Positions 25,834 to 34,800 of a DNA stretch of 64,000 bases are shown here, piece by piece. Each line of letters starts with the position of its first letter. Within the stretch, counting starts at the first letter, position 1. Source of the DNA: JAGXTF01 sp038317095 (GTDB lineage: Bacteria > Bacteroidota > Bacteroidia > NS11-12g > UBA955); the NCBI GenBank assembly GCA_038317095.1, contig JBBQBB010000005.1:25538-89537 (forward strand), given 5' to 3'. The notes under the pieces are model-generated. The model had not been told where the DNA came from and did no database searches. It saw only the letters and a list, made by a program, of their open reading frames with translations. A program made the translations under genes and the position numbers.

Positions 25834-27474
25834 TCAAAATGATGCGGATATTCCACCCAGTACACAAAGTCTATAACTGGTGTATCCATACCAAACTTGG
25901 TACTTTTGGTTGATTAAATTAGAGCCTTGAACCCAAATGCGAATGATGTTTTTAATTTTAAAATCAATCCGTGCATTCAAATCTGCGAATCCTTTCATTT
26001 CCAAGACTGCGCTGCTATTTTCTATTTTGCTATATCTTTTACCCATGCCGTCTACACCTACTTGAAAAATCCATTGGTTGTTTAACAAATATTGCAAGTT
26101 CACCGCATAATTGGCTGCAGGCAAATGCCATGCTTTTGACTCAGTTGCTGGGGTATATTGGTTTACTTTTCCAAAAGCACCCACCCTTAATTTTTCACCG
26201 ATGCTAAAGCGTACATCCCCCGAAAAATAAAGAATATTCACGTCATCGTAAGTTACACGAAGTGCGCCGATAGAATCTGAGGCGCCAATGATCAATGGCA
26301 TATTGGCCACCGAGCTACCTCCAAATTCAACACCGAATTGTGAATTTTCTGTGATTCTACCTTTCAAACCTGCATATCCTTTCAATTGGGTATATGTATT
26401 TAATACGCGAATGGTATCTAAGGTAAATGGCACTTGCTCACTAAATCTACGCAGTGAATTCCGATTCAGTCCGCCATCAAGCCCGCCGTATACCTTCATT
26501 TTCAAACCTTCTAGCTTTTTCTCACCGTATAAATAGGGATTGAAATAGAAAACAGGTTTTAAAGTATCTTTAAACGCCCAAGTAAGGTTCAATCCTGCAT
26601 TGCCTTCCACACCATTTTCTTTGTTTACATATTTAACCCGAGGATTAAGATCTATAAACCATTGTTTGGTGGGGGTAAAGTTTTGGCGGTACTGCATATT
26701 GGAAACAGAAAAGGTTCCACTGGTGCTCAGTTTTTGGAAAACAAAATCCCACCCGCCTTGCAATCCAAATTCAGTTTCACTTTGGTTTAAGTTGTTGTAA
26801 AAATTATTGAACATAAAGCCCACTTTAAATCCTGGTTTACGTGCCAATGCTTTTAAATCGTATAACAAATTGAAACCCATATTTTGCCCAACTTTCTTCA
26901 AATTTTTAATGGCAGGTTTTTCATAGTTGCTGTCGATGGCGAAAAACTTATTCATGTCGCGCAAGTAATTGAACCGCATTTCTAAGCTACTGCGTTTGTA
27001 AAACCTAGCACCTGCCAAGAAAGCTTTGGTGGTAGAAAAATCGCGCAAAGAATTATCTTGGTCGGCACTTAGATGCTGCACAGCCAAATTGTAGGCCCAC
27101 TGCTTGTTGGCGCGGTTTGCTAGGTATCCTTCCAACAATTTGTGGGCGTACATTCCTCCGCCAATTCGCACATAATTGGGATTGTATGAAGTGTCCAAAC
27201 CTGGTTCGAAATGACCCACAGGAGGTAAAATACGCGTAATTTTGCGGGTATTCCACTGAAAATTAAAAGGATTGTAGGTTGTGCCAATGGCTTGGTTTGA
27301 ATTTTGCGGGATAATTGGATCCAAAAGCAGTTTAGATGCAGGGATCAATTTGGGTTTAAAGGGATTTTCCAAGGGATTGGAATTGCCATTAAAGCCACCA
27401 GTTTTAGGCTGTGCCAAAGCAGAAATTGTGCATGCAATGCTAAATATTGAGAGTATGGCGGTTTGAAATCGCAT
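25834..27474 (-). CDS. TonB-dependent-receptor-like outer-membrane beta-barrel
   Basis: A 546-residue protein starting at M-R-F-Q-T-A-I-L, which gives a good signal peptide (cleavage near S-A-L-A-Q) and follows a -7 box; the longer frame to 27507 has no such support. The body consists of alternating aromatic/hydrophobic strands typical of an outer-membrane barrel (W-A-Y-N-L-A-V-Q-H-L; L-R-V-G-A-F-G-K-V-N-Q-Y). It ends I-R-I-W-V-Q-G-S-N-L-I-N-Q-K-Y-Q...G-I-S-A-S-F, the G-x-x-x-x-F-like end seen in receptor barrels. The N-terminal plug is short or absent, so it may be a porin-like or assembly barrel rather than a full TonB receptor. The adjoining TonB-like gene supports a transport role. Confidence 0.75.
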   Translation of the reverse strand: MRFQTAILSIFSIACTISALAQPKTGGFNGNSNPLENPFKPKLIPASKLLLDPIIPQNSNQAIGTTYNPFNFQWNTRKITRILPPVGHFEPGLDTSYNPNYVRIGGGMYAHKLLEGYLANRANKQWAYNLAVQHLSADQDNSLRDFSTTKAFLAGARFYKRSSLEMRFNYLRDMNKFFAIDSNYEKPAIKNLKKVGQNMGFNLLYDLKALARKPGFKVGFMFNNFYNNLNQSETEFGLQGGWDFVFQKLSTSGTFSVSNMQYRQNFTPTKQWFIDLNPRVKYVNKENGVEGNAGLNLTWAFKDTLKPVFYFNPYLYGEKKLEGLKMKVYGGLDGGLNRNSLRRFSEQVPFTLDTIRVLNTYTQLKGYAGLKGRITENSQFGVEFGGSSVANMPLIIGASDSIGALRVTYDDVNILYFSGDVRFSIGEKLRVGAFGKVNQYTPATESKAWHLPAANYAVNLQYLLNNQWIFQVGVDGMGKRYSKIENSSAVLEMKGFADLNARIDFKIKNIIRIWVQGSNLINQKYQVWYGYTSYRLCVLGGISASF

Positions 27475-27481
27475 TTTGTTG

Positions 27482-27489
27482 CAAATATA
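27482..27489 (-). promoter_or_regulatory. -7 promoter element of the barrel gene
   Basis: TATATTTG on the minus strand, 7 nt before the ATG at 27474. A TTG lies 15 nt further upstream (27507-27505). Confidence 0.55.
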
Positions 27490-27736
27490 CGAGAGACTGC
27501 TATTCAATGGTCGTTAAACCGACTCAAATAGAATAAGAGTTATCCCTTAGTTTTTAACGCTTGCGGGTCAAGAAATATTCTGTTTTTAGCGTGACTGTAG
27601 ATAATTTCAAAGAATAATGGGTTTATTTTAAATCTAGGCGATTGTATAAGTGTAATAAATACAGCATGTTGCGTTGGTTATTGACTTGTAAATAGGACAC
27701 AAAGTAATTCAACATTTTTTTTTGCTTTGAGTATAG

Positions 27737-27764
27737 TTGAATCCGAAATATTTTGTTATCTTTG
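27737..27764 (+). promoter_or_regulatory. Promoter of rplU-rpmA
   Basis: TTG (27737-27739), a 17-nt spacer and TATCTTTG (27757-27764) match the -33/-7 pattern. 18 nt remain to the ATG. Confidence 0.7.
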
Positions 27765-27782
27765 CAGCCCAATTTTAAAGAG

Positions 27783-28094
27783 ATGTACGCCATTGTAGAA
27801 ATAGCCGGAAGACAATATAGAGTGGAGGAAAACCAACCGCTAATCGTGAATAGGCTTCAGGCAACCGAAGGTGAGAAGGTAGAATTCAATTCTGTTTTGC
27901 TTATCAGCGATAAAGGAAATACCACTGTTGGAGCTCCGACAGTAAAAGGTGCAACTGTAACCGCGACGGTTGAAGAACACGGAAAAGGTAAAAAAGTAAT
28001 CGTTTTCAAAAAGAAACGCCGCAAGGGTTATCAAAAACAAAACGGTCACCGTGATTATTTAACCCGTTTAAAAATCGAAAGTATTAAAGCATAA
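27783..28094 (+). CDS. rplU: 50S ribosomal protein L21
   Basis: A 103-residue protein of standard length. It begins M-Y-A-I-V-E-I-A-G-R-Q-Y-R-V, the L21 N-terminal signature, and ends with the Lys/Arg-rich K-K-K-R-R-K-G-Y-Q-K-Q-N-G-H-R segment that contacts 23S rRNA. The ATG at 27783 is chosen; a TTG 30 nt upstream in the same frame overlaps the -7 box. L21 and L27 form the usual two-gene operon. Confidence 0.98.
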   Translation: MYAIVEIAGRQYRVEENQPLIVNRLQATEGEKVEFNSVLLISDKGNTTVGAPTVKGATVTATVEEHGKGKKVIVFKKKRRKGYQKQNGHRDYLTRLKIESIKA

Positions 28095-28111
28095 TTCAGT
28101 AAGATAAAACT

Positions 28112-28372
28112 ATGGCACATAAAAAAGGAGCAGGTAGTTCCAAAAACGGACGGGAGTCGCATAGCAAACGCCTAGGCGTTAAGGTTTTCGGTGGTCAAGT
28201 TGTTAGAGCTGGTGGCATTATTGTTCGCCAACGCGGCACAGTTCACCATCCAGATATCAATGTAGGTTGCGGTAAAGATCATACCCTATTTGCCTTGGCT
28301 GATGGAGTCGTTAAATTTCGCAAAGCACGCAGCGGTCGCAGTTTCGTTTCAGTTGTTCAGGCTGAGGCTTAA
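28112..28372 (+). CDS. rpmA: 50S ribosomal protein L27
   Basis: An 86-residue protein beginning M-A-H-K-K-G-A-G-S-S-K-N-G-R-E-S, with the short N-terminal tail that reaches the peptidyl-transferase centre. The body G-V-K-V-F-G-G-Q-V-V-R-A-G-G-I-I-V-R-Q-R-G-T is strongly conserved in the family. There is no cleavable N-terminal extension of the Firmicutes type. It lies 17 nt after rplU and is followed by a strong terminator. Confidence 0.98.
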   Translation: MAHKKGAGSSKNGRESHSKRLGVKVFGGQVVRAGGIIVRQRGTVHHPDINVGCGKDHTLFALADGVVKFRKARSGRSFVSVVQAEA

Positions 28373-28399
28373 TTACAAGCGTTCATAAAAATATTTGAT

Positions 28400-28424
28400 A
28401 AGGGGCGTTTGCCCCTTTTTTTTT
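28400..28424 (+). terminator. Rho-independent terminator of rplU-rpmA
   Basis: Stem AAGGGGC/GCCCCTT with loop GTTT is followed by a T tract. It lies 27 nt after the rpmA stop. Confidence 0.9.
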
Positions 28425-28433
28425 AAACCAACA

Positions 28434-28958
28434 ATGAGCCAAAACATGAAAGTAACTAAAACTCCCAAAGAAAGTTTGGTGGTGATGAATGAGATTGTAT
28501 TGCCAAATGATACCAATACGCTTAACAACCTTATGGGAGGTCGTTTGTTGCATTGGATGGATATTTGCGCCGCTATTGCTGGCCAGCGCCATAGCAATCA
28601 AATTGTAGTGACTGCAAGCGTAGATAGTGTTTCATTTAAAGAGCCCATTCGATTGGGCGATGTGGTAACATTGAATGCTTGGGTAACCCGTGCTTTCAAT
28701 TCTTCCATGGAAATATTTATTGAAGTATATTGTGAAAATATCCCCAGGGGCGAAAAATACAAGTGCAATGAAGCGTTTTATACATTTGTGGCATTAGATA
28801 GCAGACAAAAACCAGTGGAGATTCCAGAAATTTCGCCAGAAACGGAGGACGAGAAAGCAAAATACGATGGAGCCTTACGCCGCCGTCAAATACGGTTAAT
28901 TTTGGCTGGTAAAATGAAACCTGAAGATGCCAAAGAGTTGAAGGATTTGTTTGTTTAA
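28434..28958 (+). CDS. Hotdog-fold acyl-CoA thioesterase
   Basis: A 174-residue protein of the YciA/BFIT-like acyl-CoA hydrolase group. The hotdog core has L-P-N-D-T-N-T-L-N-N-L-M-G-G-R-L-L-H-W-M-D (the Asn-to-Asp helix region), A-S-V-D-S-V-S-F-K-E-P-I-R-L-G-D-V-V and V-Y-C-E-N-I. These match the family motifs for the catalytic Asp and the CoA-binding strand. It hydrolyses acyl-CoA to free acid and CoA. The start is taken at 28434, just after the terminator; a longer frame to 28395 would run through the terminator. M-K-V-T-K at 28446 is an alternative start. Confidence 0.88.
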   Translation: MSQNMKVTKTPKESLVVMNEIVLPNDTNTLNNLMGGRLLHWMDICAAIAGQRHSNQIVVTASVDSVSFKEPIRLGDVVTLNAWVTRAFNSSMEIFIEVYCENIPRGEKYKCNEAFYTFVALDSRQKPVEIPEISPETEDEKAKYDGALRRRQIRLILAGKMKPEDAKELKDLFV

Positions 28959-28975
28959 ATAAATTGTATACCATA

Positions 28976-29003
28976 AAAAAGGCGACCCATGGGCCGCCTT
29001 TTT
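28976..29003. terminator. Bidirectional terminator between convergent genes
   Basis: A5-GGCG, a mismatch and CCC pair with GGG and CGCC-T5 around AT. The A and T tracts on both sides serve the thioesterase gene on the plus strand and the lipoprotein gene on the minus strand. Confidence 0.85.
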
Positions 29004-29021
29004 GTTAAAAGGAATTCTGTA

Positions 29022-29555
29022 TTAAATGTTGCCCATAATTACCAAAATGGCATAAATAAAGCCAGGCAACCAAAACAACAATGTCAACAATAGGGCAATC
29101 CAAAAATGGGAAGTAATACCTCCTTCAAAAAGCGCTACACCTAAAAATGGGATAAAGAAAGCAATGACTATGTAAAGCAATGTATTGCCATCTTTCGATT
29201 TTTGCGCAGCTTTTATCAATTTCTTTTGTAAAAAATGCTTACCGGCTTTTTTAACCATGCCCGTAGCGGTCGCATTTTTTTGTGCCATTGGAGCAGCAAC
29301 CGCGGTTGCAGCGGCATTTTGGTTGGGTGTTGAAGGAGCAGCAACAGTTTCCGTTGGAATTGTTGGCGCATTTGTTTCAGCTAGAGTAGTTTCTGTAGCA
29401 GGAATTGCTTCTGTTTTTGGGGTAACAACCGCAACTTTAGGTTCTGACCAACCTCCGCCGAAACTGCGCGTACTGTATTTTTTATTCGTGGAACACGCAA
29501 AAAATGCAGTTGAAACCATTGCCAAGGCAATGAAGTGTAAGATACTTTTTTTCAT
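29022..29555 (-). CDS. Lipoprotein with C-terminal YqaE/Pmp3 membrane domain
   Basis: A 177-residue protein. The start M-K-K-S-I-L-H-F gives a lipoprotein signal with lipobox T-A-F-F-A-C; the longer frame to 29615 adds a hydrophobic stretch without a signal. After the Cys comes an Ala/Thr/Pro-rich linker to about residue 120. The final ~50 residues are a Pmp3/YqaE (UPF0057) domain: I-A-F-F-I-P-F-L-G-V-A-L-F-E-G-G, then F-W-I-A-L-L-L-T-L-L-F-W-L-P-G-F-I-Y-A. Stand-alone YqaE proteins are ~50 residues and stress-linked membrane proteins. Fusion to a lipidated linker puts two membrane-attachment elements in one chain. Single gene. Confidence 0.8.
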   Translation of the reverse strand: MKKSILHFIALAMVSTAFFACSTNKKYSTRSFGGGWSEPKVAVVTPKTEAIPATETTLAETNAPTIPTETVAAPSTPNQNAAATAVAAPMAQKNATATGMVKKAGKHFLQKKLIKAAQKSKDGNTLLYIVIAFFIPFLGVALFEGGITSHFWIALLLTLLFWLPGFIYAILVIMGNI

Positions 29556-29590
29556 AAATTTTATAGTTTTTAGACAGGTGCAAGATATAT

Positions 29591-29620
29591 AAAAAAACAA
29601 CCCCTGCAATAGCAAGGGTT
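29591..29620 (-). terminator. Terminator of the sigma factor unit
   Basis: On the minus strand, AACCC-TTGC pairs with GCAG-GGGTT (one mismatch) and leads into T7. It lies 23 nt after the stop of the 77-residue gene. Confidence 0.7.
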
Positions 29621-29642
29621 ATAAAAGTTTTTCCCGTTTGGT

Positions 29643-29876
29643 TTAAACAGCTTCTGTATGGCTATCATGCGAATATTCGCTGATGATGGCTACACTTGTG
29701 GGGTTGGGTTCTTCTGCGAAATTACCGAGCATTCGCTTTACCTCCATTGTTTGATTGTAATAATGCAACAAGTCGGGGTTTCTTACCAAAGCCTCTTTTA
29801 CAAGGATTTCTCTGGCAGCGTCTGTTTCACCGTAAACGTACTGAAGAATAGTGTTGTGAGTAACAATTTCGTTCAT
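29643..29876 (-). CDS. Small protein encoded after the ECF sigma factor
   Basis: A 77-residue soluble protein that I cannot assign. It is acidic and helical-looking (T-I-L-Q-Y-V-Y-G-E-T-D-A-A-R-E-I-L-V), with an N-A-L-V-R-N-P-D-L type segment and a disordered tail. It lies 44 nt downstream of the sigma factor gene and shares its terminator, so the two are likely co-transcribed. Its first part, L-x-Y-V-Y-G-E-T-x-x-x-E, resembles the start of Bacteroidota anti-sigma or zf-HC2-like proteins, but no metal-binding Cys/His set or membrane segment is present. A role in modulating the sigma factor is inference from position only. Confidence 0.7.
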   Translation of the reverse strand: MNEIVTHNTILQYVYGETDAAREILVKEALVRNPDLLHYYNQTMEVKRMLGNFAEEPNPTSVAIISEYSHDSHTEAV

Positions 29877-29920
29877 AGGCTGAATTTATTTTCAATCTAT
29901 ATAACGTAGATATTGTTACT

Positions 29921-30502
29921 TTATTTTACTTGTACAAGATTTTTTTTGATCATACGCCTCAAATTAAGCAAGGCATAATGCATGCGCCCAATGCAGGTGT
30001 TGATGTTCGAGTCTGTCATTTCTGCTATTTCTTTGAAACTTAAATCTGCATAATGACGCAAAACCAACACTTCTTTTTGTTCATCTGGCAACTGATTGAT
30101 AAGGTTGCGCAAACTTTGGTTCTGTTCTTTTAGAACCATACTTTTTTCGCAACTGTCTTCTACCACTTGAATATAATCAAAAATGTTGTTTCCTTCAGTG
30201 TCGGATATCATAGGAATTCTGCTTTTTTGGCGAATGCAATCAATAGACAAATTCCTAGCGATACGCAAAGCCCAAGGTAGAAACTTATCTTGATCCCGGT
30301 ATTTTCCGCCGCGCAAGCAGTGAATGATTTTAATAAATGTCTCTTGAAAAATATCTTCCGCTAAATAACGGTCATTCACAAGTAAATAAATACTAGAGAA
30401 AATGCGACTTTTATGACGCTTAATCAATGTTTCTAGGGCACTTTCATTGCCCTCCATGTAAACTTTCAGCAATACGCCGTCTGCGATGATTTCTTTTTGC
30501 AT
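29921..30502 (-). CDS. ECF-type RNA polymerase sigma factor
   Basis: A 193-residue sigma-70 family factor of the extracytoplasmic function group. Region 2 is at residues ~15-90 (D-R-Y-L-A-E-D-I-F-Q-E-T-F-I-K-I; then F-L-P-W-A-L-R-I-A-R-N-L-S-I-D). Region 4 is at ~130-185 (L-P-D-E-Q-K-E-V-L-V-L-R-H-Y-A-D-L-S-F-K-E-I-A-E-M). The recognition helix is N-I-N-T-C-I-G-R-M-H-Y-A-L, slightly unusual in having Cys-Ile-Gly where many have V-K-S/T. It would redirect RNA polymerase to a small set of promoters. No classic membrane anti-sigma gene follows, only a small soluble protein. Confidence 0.92.
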   Translation of the reverse strand: MQKEIIADGVLLKVYMEGNESALETLIKRHKSRIFSSIYLLVNDRYLAEDIFQETFIKIIHCLRGGKYRDQDKFLPWALRIARNLSIDCIRQKSRIPMISDTEGNNIFDYIQVVEDSCEKSMVLKEQNQSLRNLINQLPDEQKEVLVLRHYADLSFKEIAEMTDSNINTCIGRMHYALLNLRRMIKKNLVQVK

Positions 30503-30697
30503 AAATTACCCCCTTGTTTTTTTAGGTTAGTAGGAAAACCAGGTGTTTTCTTTGGTAAAGTTTATGCTATAGGCGTAGTTTTTGTTGGATTGTGAAATCG
30601 CAAGTAAGGGTTTTAAACTATAGAATGCAAATATTTGTCGAAAAAAAAGTGAATTATTTTTTAAAAAAGGATATAACTTATTGATATACAATGAAAA

Positions 30698-31627
30698 TTA
30701 TTTTTTCCGATTTGCCTCGCCATTCAAATATTCTTTGGCAGTCATTCGTTTTTTCCCTTTGGGTTGCACTTCAACCAGTTCTAAAGCGCCATGTGCAAAT
30801 CCCCAAAATACCTTTTTTTGGGTGAAATCTAAGGAAATCATTCCTGGTTTTGAATTTTGATTGTCTAATTCTGCAATGTTGGCTGCATACACTTTCATAC
30901 TTTCATCGGGCAGCCAAGCCCCCGGGAAAGGAGATAAGCCTCTGATTTTATTGAATGCCTCTTCACAACTTAATAGATTGTCTAGCCTACAAAACTCAGG
31001 GTGGATTTTGGGTGCACTTTTTAAATTGGATTGCATGCTTTGGGGCTTTTCTGGCCAATTCCCTTTTTCTACCAATTCTAAAGTGCTTAAAACCAAATTT
31101 GCACCGGTGGTCATTAGTTTGTCGTGCAGCGTGCCCGCATTGTCAGTGGGTAAAATGGCCACCTTTTGTTGGAGCACTATGTCACCCGTATCTATTTCAT
31201 GCTTTAGAAAAAAGGTAGTTACGCCCGTTTCAGTTTCTCCATTGATGATGGCATGGTTTATGGGTGCTGCACCTCTATATTGGGGAAGGAGAGAAGCGTG
31301 CAAATTAAAAGTACCCAGCGCAGGCAAGCTCCAAATGGTTTGCGGCAACATTCTAAAGGCAATCACTATGCCCAAATCGGGTTTCAATAGTTGCAATGCT
31401 TCTAAAAAATGCGGGTCTTTTAGATTGGTGGGTTGTAAAATGGGCAATTCAAGCCTTAGTGCCGATTCTTTAACATCGCTTTGGTGCAATTGCATGCCTC
31501 GCCCAGCAGGCTTATCGGGTGCAGTTACTACAGCCACCACATTGTAGCCTGCACCAACAATTTTTTGTAAACTATGTGCTGCAAAACCGGGTGTTCCGAA
31601 AAATACGATCCGTAAATTTTTATGCAT
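30698..31627 (-). CDS. fmt: Methionyl-tRNA formyltransferase
   Basis: A 309-residue enzyme of normal length that formylates initiator Met-tRNA with 10-formyl-tetrahydrofolate. The N-terminal Rossmann part begins I-V-F-F-G-T-P-G-F-A-A. The catalytic region is F-N-L-H-A-S-L-L-P-Q-Y-R-G-A-A-P-I-N (Asn and His) with the Asp in H-E-I-D-T-G-D-I-V. The C-terminal domain (L-S-P-F-P-G-A-W) binds tRNA. The short loop G-R-G-M-Q-L after K-P-A is the tRNA acceptor-recognising insertion. It is a single minus-strand gene with a weak -7 box (CAAATTTG) 11 nt upstream. Confidence 0.95.
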   Translation of the reverse strand: MHKNLRIVFFGTPGFAAHSLQKIVGAGYNVVAVVTAPDKPAGRGMQLHQSDVKESALRLELPILQPTNLKDPHFLEALQLLKPDLGIVIAFRMLPQTIWSLPALGTFNLHASLLPQYRGAAPINHAIINGETETGVTTFFLKHEIDTGDIVLQQKVAILPTDNAGTLHDKLMTTGANLVLSTLELVEKGNWPEKPQSMQSNLKSAPKIHPEFCRLDNLLSCEEAFNKIRGLSPFPGAWLPDESMKVYAANIAELDNQNSKPGMISLDFTQKKVFWGFAHGALELVEVQPKGKKRMTAKEYLNGEANRKK

Positions 31628-31803
31628 TTGGAAAAGTGCAAATTTGATGCATTCTGCCTTATTTTAGTCATATTGCACACAATATTGCAAAAAAAATTAC
31701 CTTCATAGCAACATTTGGCCCTAAATTGCGTCTATATAACAAGGAATTGAACTTGCTTATTTACTGCAAATTGAAAGATTGGAAACAATTTTACCTTAAA
31801 AGC

Positions 31804-34800
31804 ATGCTTTTGGGCTTGTCTTTCCTTGTGTTAAATTTTGCCTTTTCCCAAGTAAAATTCATTGAAAACAAAGGCCAGTGGTGCAACAAAGCCACTTACA
31901 AAGCAGCGCTAACCAACGGGGATTTGTGGCTTACCGACAGTGGCTTGCTATTTTCTTTGTGGGATCCAAGCGCGGGTGAGACTTTGCATGATAAGGGACT
32001 GGCTAAATTTACCTTAAAGCAGCATGCTTTTTACCTGCATTTTAAAGGCGGTAATATGGCCAATATTACTGCTGGAGGTGAAACTTCGGAAGAATATTAC
32101 AATTATTTTTTGGAAAAAGATCCTTTAAAGTGGAAGGGCGGTTTGCATGCAAATACAGAGTTGTGGGTGCGAAATATATACGACGGTGTAGATTTGCAGA
32201 TTTTTAGTTCCAATGGAAATTTGAAATACAACCTCATTTGCAATAAACCCGAAAACATTTCCCAAATTCGCTTACAATACATAGGGGTAGATTCTATAAA
32301 CATCACCAACAACCATATTGAATTAAAAACATCGGTACAAGAATTTATAGAAGCAATGCCCTTGGTTTTAGGTACCAATAAGTTAGGCAACCAAGAAATT
32401 GCCACCAAGTATAAAATGTTCGATGACGGTATAGGGTTTGAAATCCCTAGTGGCGTGCAAAGCAGGTATACCCAAATTGTAATAGATCCGATATTGGTTT
32501 TTAGCACTTATAGCGGCTCCAAAGCTGACAATTTTGGTTGCACGGGTACTTACGATGACTTGGGTTTTAGCTATTCTGGAGGTACTGTTTTTGACTTTGG
32601 TTTTCCTGTAACCTTGGGCGCTTTTCAAACTTCGTTTAAGGGTGGGGTAGATGAAAATCTGAGTTATGGTGGTGGCAGAGATGTTGGTATTTTAAAATAC
32701 ACCCCAGATGGAAAATCATTGGTTTATTGCACCTATTTGGGCGGTTTTGGCAATGAACAACCGCATTCTATGGTTACCAATGCATTGCACGAATTACAGG
32801 TTGTAGGTTCTACCAGAAGCACCAATTTTCCGGTTTCAGCAACCGCTTTTGATAAAACGCAAAATGGGGATTACGATTTTTTTATTACCCATTTTTCTGC
32901 TGATGGTAAATCCATTATTGGTTCTACCTATATAGGTGGTTCAGGCATGGATGCCAGCGGCGCAGACCGAGAGAACAATGGATTGGAATCTTACCCTTTG
33001 TTGTTCAATTATGCAGATGAATTTAGGGGTGAAATTTTATGCGATGCGAATAATATTTATGTGGGCGGAATCACCTATAGTTCTGATTTTCCTGGATTGA
33101 ATACGCCATTGCCTCGCAATCAAGATGGGTGTGTTTTTTCCATGAGTGCAGATTTGTCAAAATTAAATTGGTCAACCGTGATTGGTACTTCCAATTTTGA
33201 TGCTATTTATGGAATTGCCTTAGGCAAATCGAACGATATTTATGCATCTGGTGGTACCAATAGCAACGATTTGGGCATTGCTTATCCAACATTTAAAAAG
33301 GCTTATGCTGGGGGCATTGCAGATGCTATGGCATTGCGATTGAATAGGAGTGATGGTTCCATTTTGCAATCTACTTATTTTGGAACAGCGGCCTACGAGC
33401 AAGCTTATTTTGTACAAACCGACAATTCTGGCAATCCCTATTTTTACGGTCAAACGGATGGGGTGTTTCCCATCGTGAATTCACCTTACAACCAACCTGG
33501 CAAAGGGCAGTTTATTGTGAGGTTTGATACTGCGCTTAGCAATTATACCCTTAGCACAACCTTTGGAGCAAATAACAATGGTCCCAATATTTCCCCGTCG
33601 GCATTTTTGGTCGATCGCTGCGAAAGGATTTTCGTTTCAGGTTGGGGAGGTGGCACAAACTCACATGTGCGCGATGCATTTACAGGCAAAGCAAAAGCCC
33701 ATTTTAACAGAGGATCTACTTACAATATGCAAGTAACTTCTGATGCCTTGCAAAAAACAACCGATGGCAGCGATTTTTACATAGCTGTGTTTTCTAAAAA
33801 TATGTATGCACTGTCGTATGCCACTTTTTTTGGTGGAATTGGCGCAGGTACCAAGAGTGCCGATGAGCATGTAGATGGCGGTACCAGTAGGTTTGACAAA
33901 AAAGGCATTATCTATCAAGCCGTTTGCGCAGGTTGTGGTAAAAACGGACTTTTCCCTACCACACCAGGCGCTTATAGCCGCACAAACAATAGTTTTAATT
34001 GCAACAATGCATTGTTTAAAATTGATTTTCAGAACTTAAATAAAAAGCCGTTTATGACGGATACATTTATTAAAGTGGTTGCAACAGACAATATTGATTT
34101 TACCAAAATAGCCAAAGATCCAGATCCGTTTGACACCTTGCAATTGAAAGTATTTGTAATCAATAAAGCTGGAATTCAATCACCCGATACGCCGATTTTT
34201 ACATTGACCAAAGGCATAGGCAAAGCAAGCTTGCGCTTGGCATGGAATACAAAGTGCAACAGTTGGAGCACTGATACTGTGCAATATCGAATTATGATTT
34301 ATGACAAGGGTTGTCCGAATGCCGATACGACGTGGGCCACTCTTAAAATACTGGTTACCGAACCACCCAAAGCAGTGCCACCCGATGCCATTTGTGTAAG
34401 TTACGATAGAGCCATTGGCGAATTAAAAATTTCATGGCCTGCCAGCAACCAAGATGCAAGGTTTTTTTCACATTTTTTGTTAAAAAGAATAGACCCCTTA
34501 AATCAAGAAACTATGTTGTTACAAATTAACAATACGGCTGTGGGTTCATATATAGACGTTGCTGTCGTAAATCCAAGTACCAACAATTATTGCTATTGGT
34601 TAGAGGGTTACAATACTTGTGGAACTTTGGTAAAGGCTGCAATGCCATTTTGTACAGTGCAAGAATTAAACAACCCAATTACTGGTGTAAGGATGAAATT
34701 TGCTACGGTTGAAAACGACAAAAGGGTAAAAATTGAATGGGAAAAAAGCCAAGAACCTGATTTTAAGGAATACGAATTGTATAAATTTGAAAGAAGCGGT

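Larger units (their letters stand above)
27475..27782. other. Divergent promoter region between the barrel gene and rplU
   Basis: AT-rich, with no gene. It contains the two outward-facing promoters listed separately. The stretch 27550-27700 shows nothing I can identify. Confidence 0.6.

Noticed and set aside
30861..31547. 228-codon plus-strand frame opposite fmt
   Set aside because: Shadow of the fmt reading frame; the fmt motifs fix the real strand.
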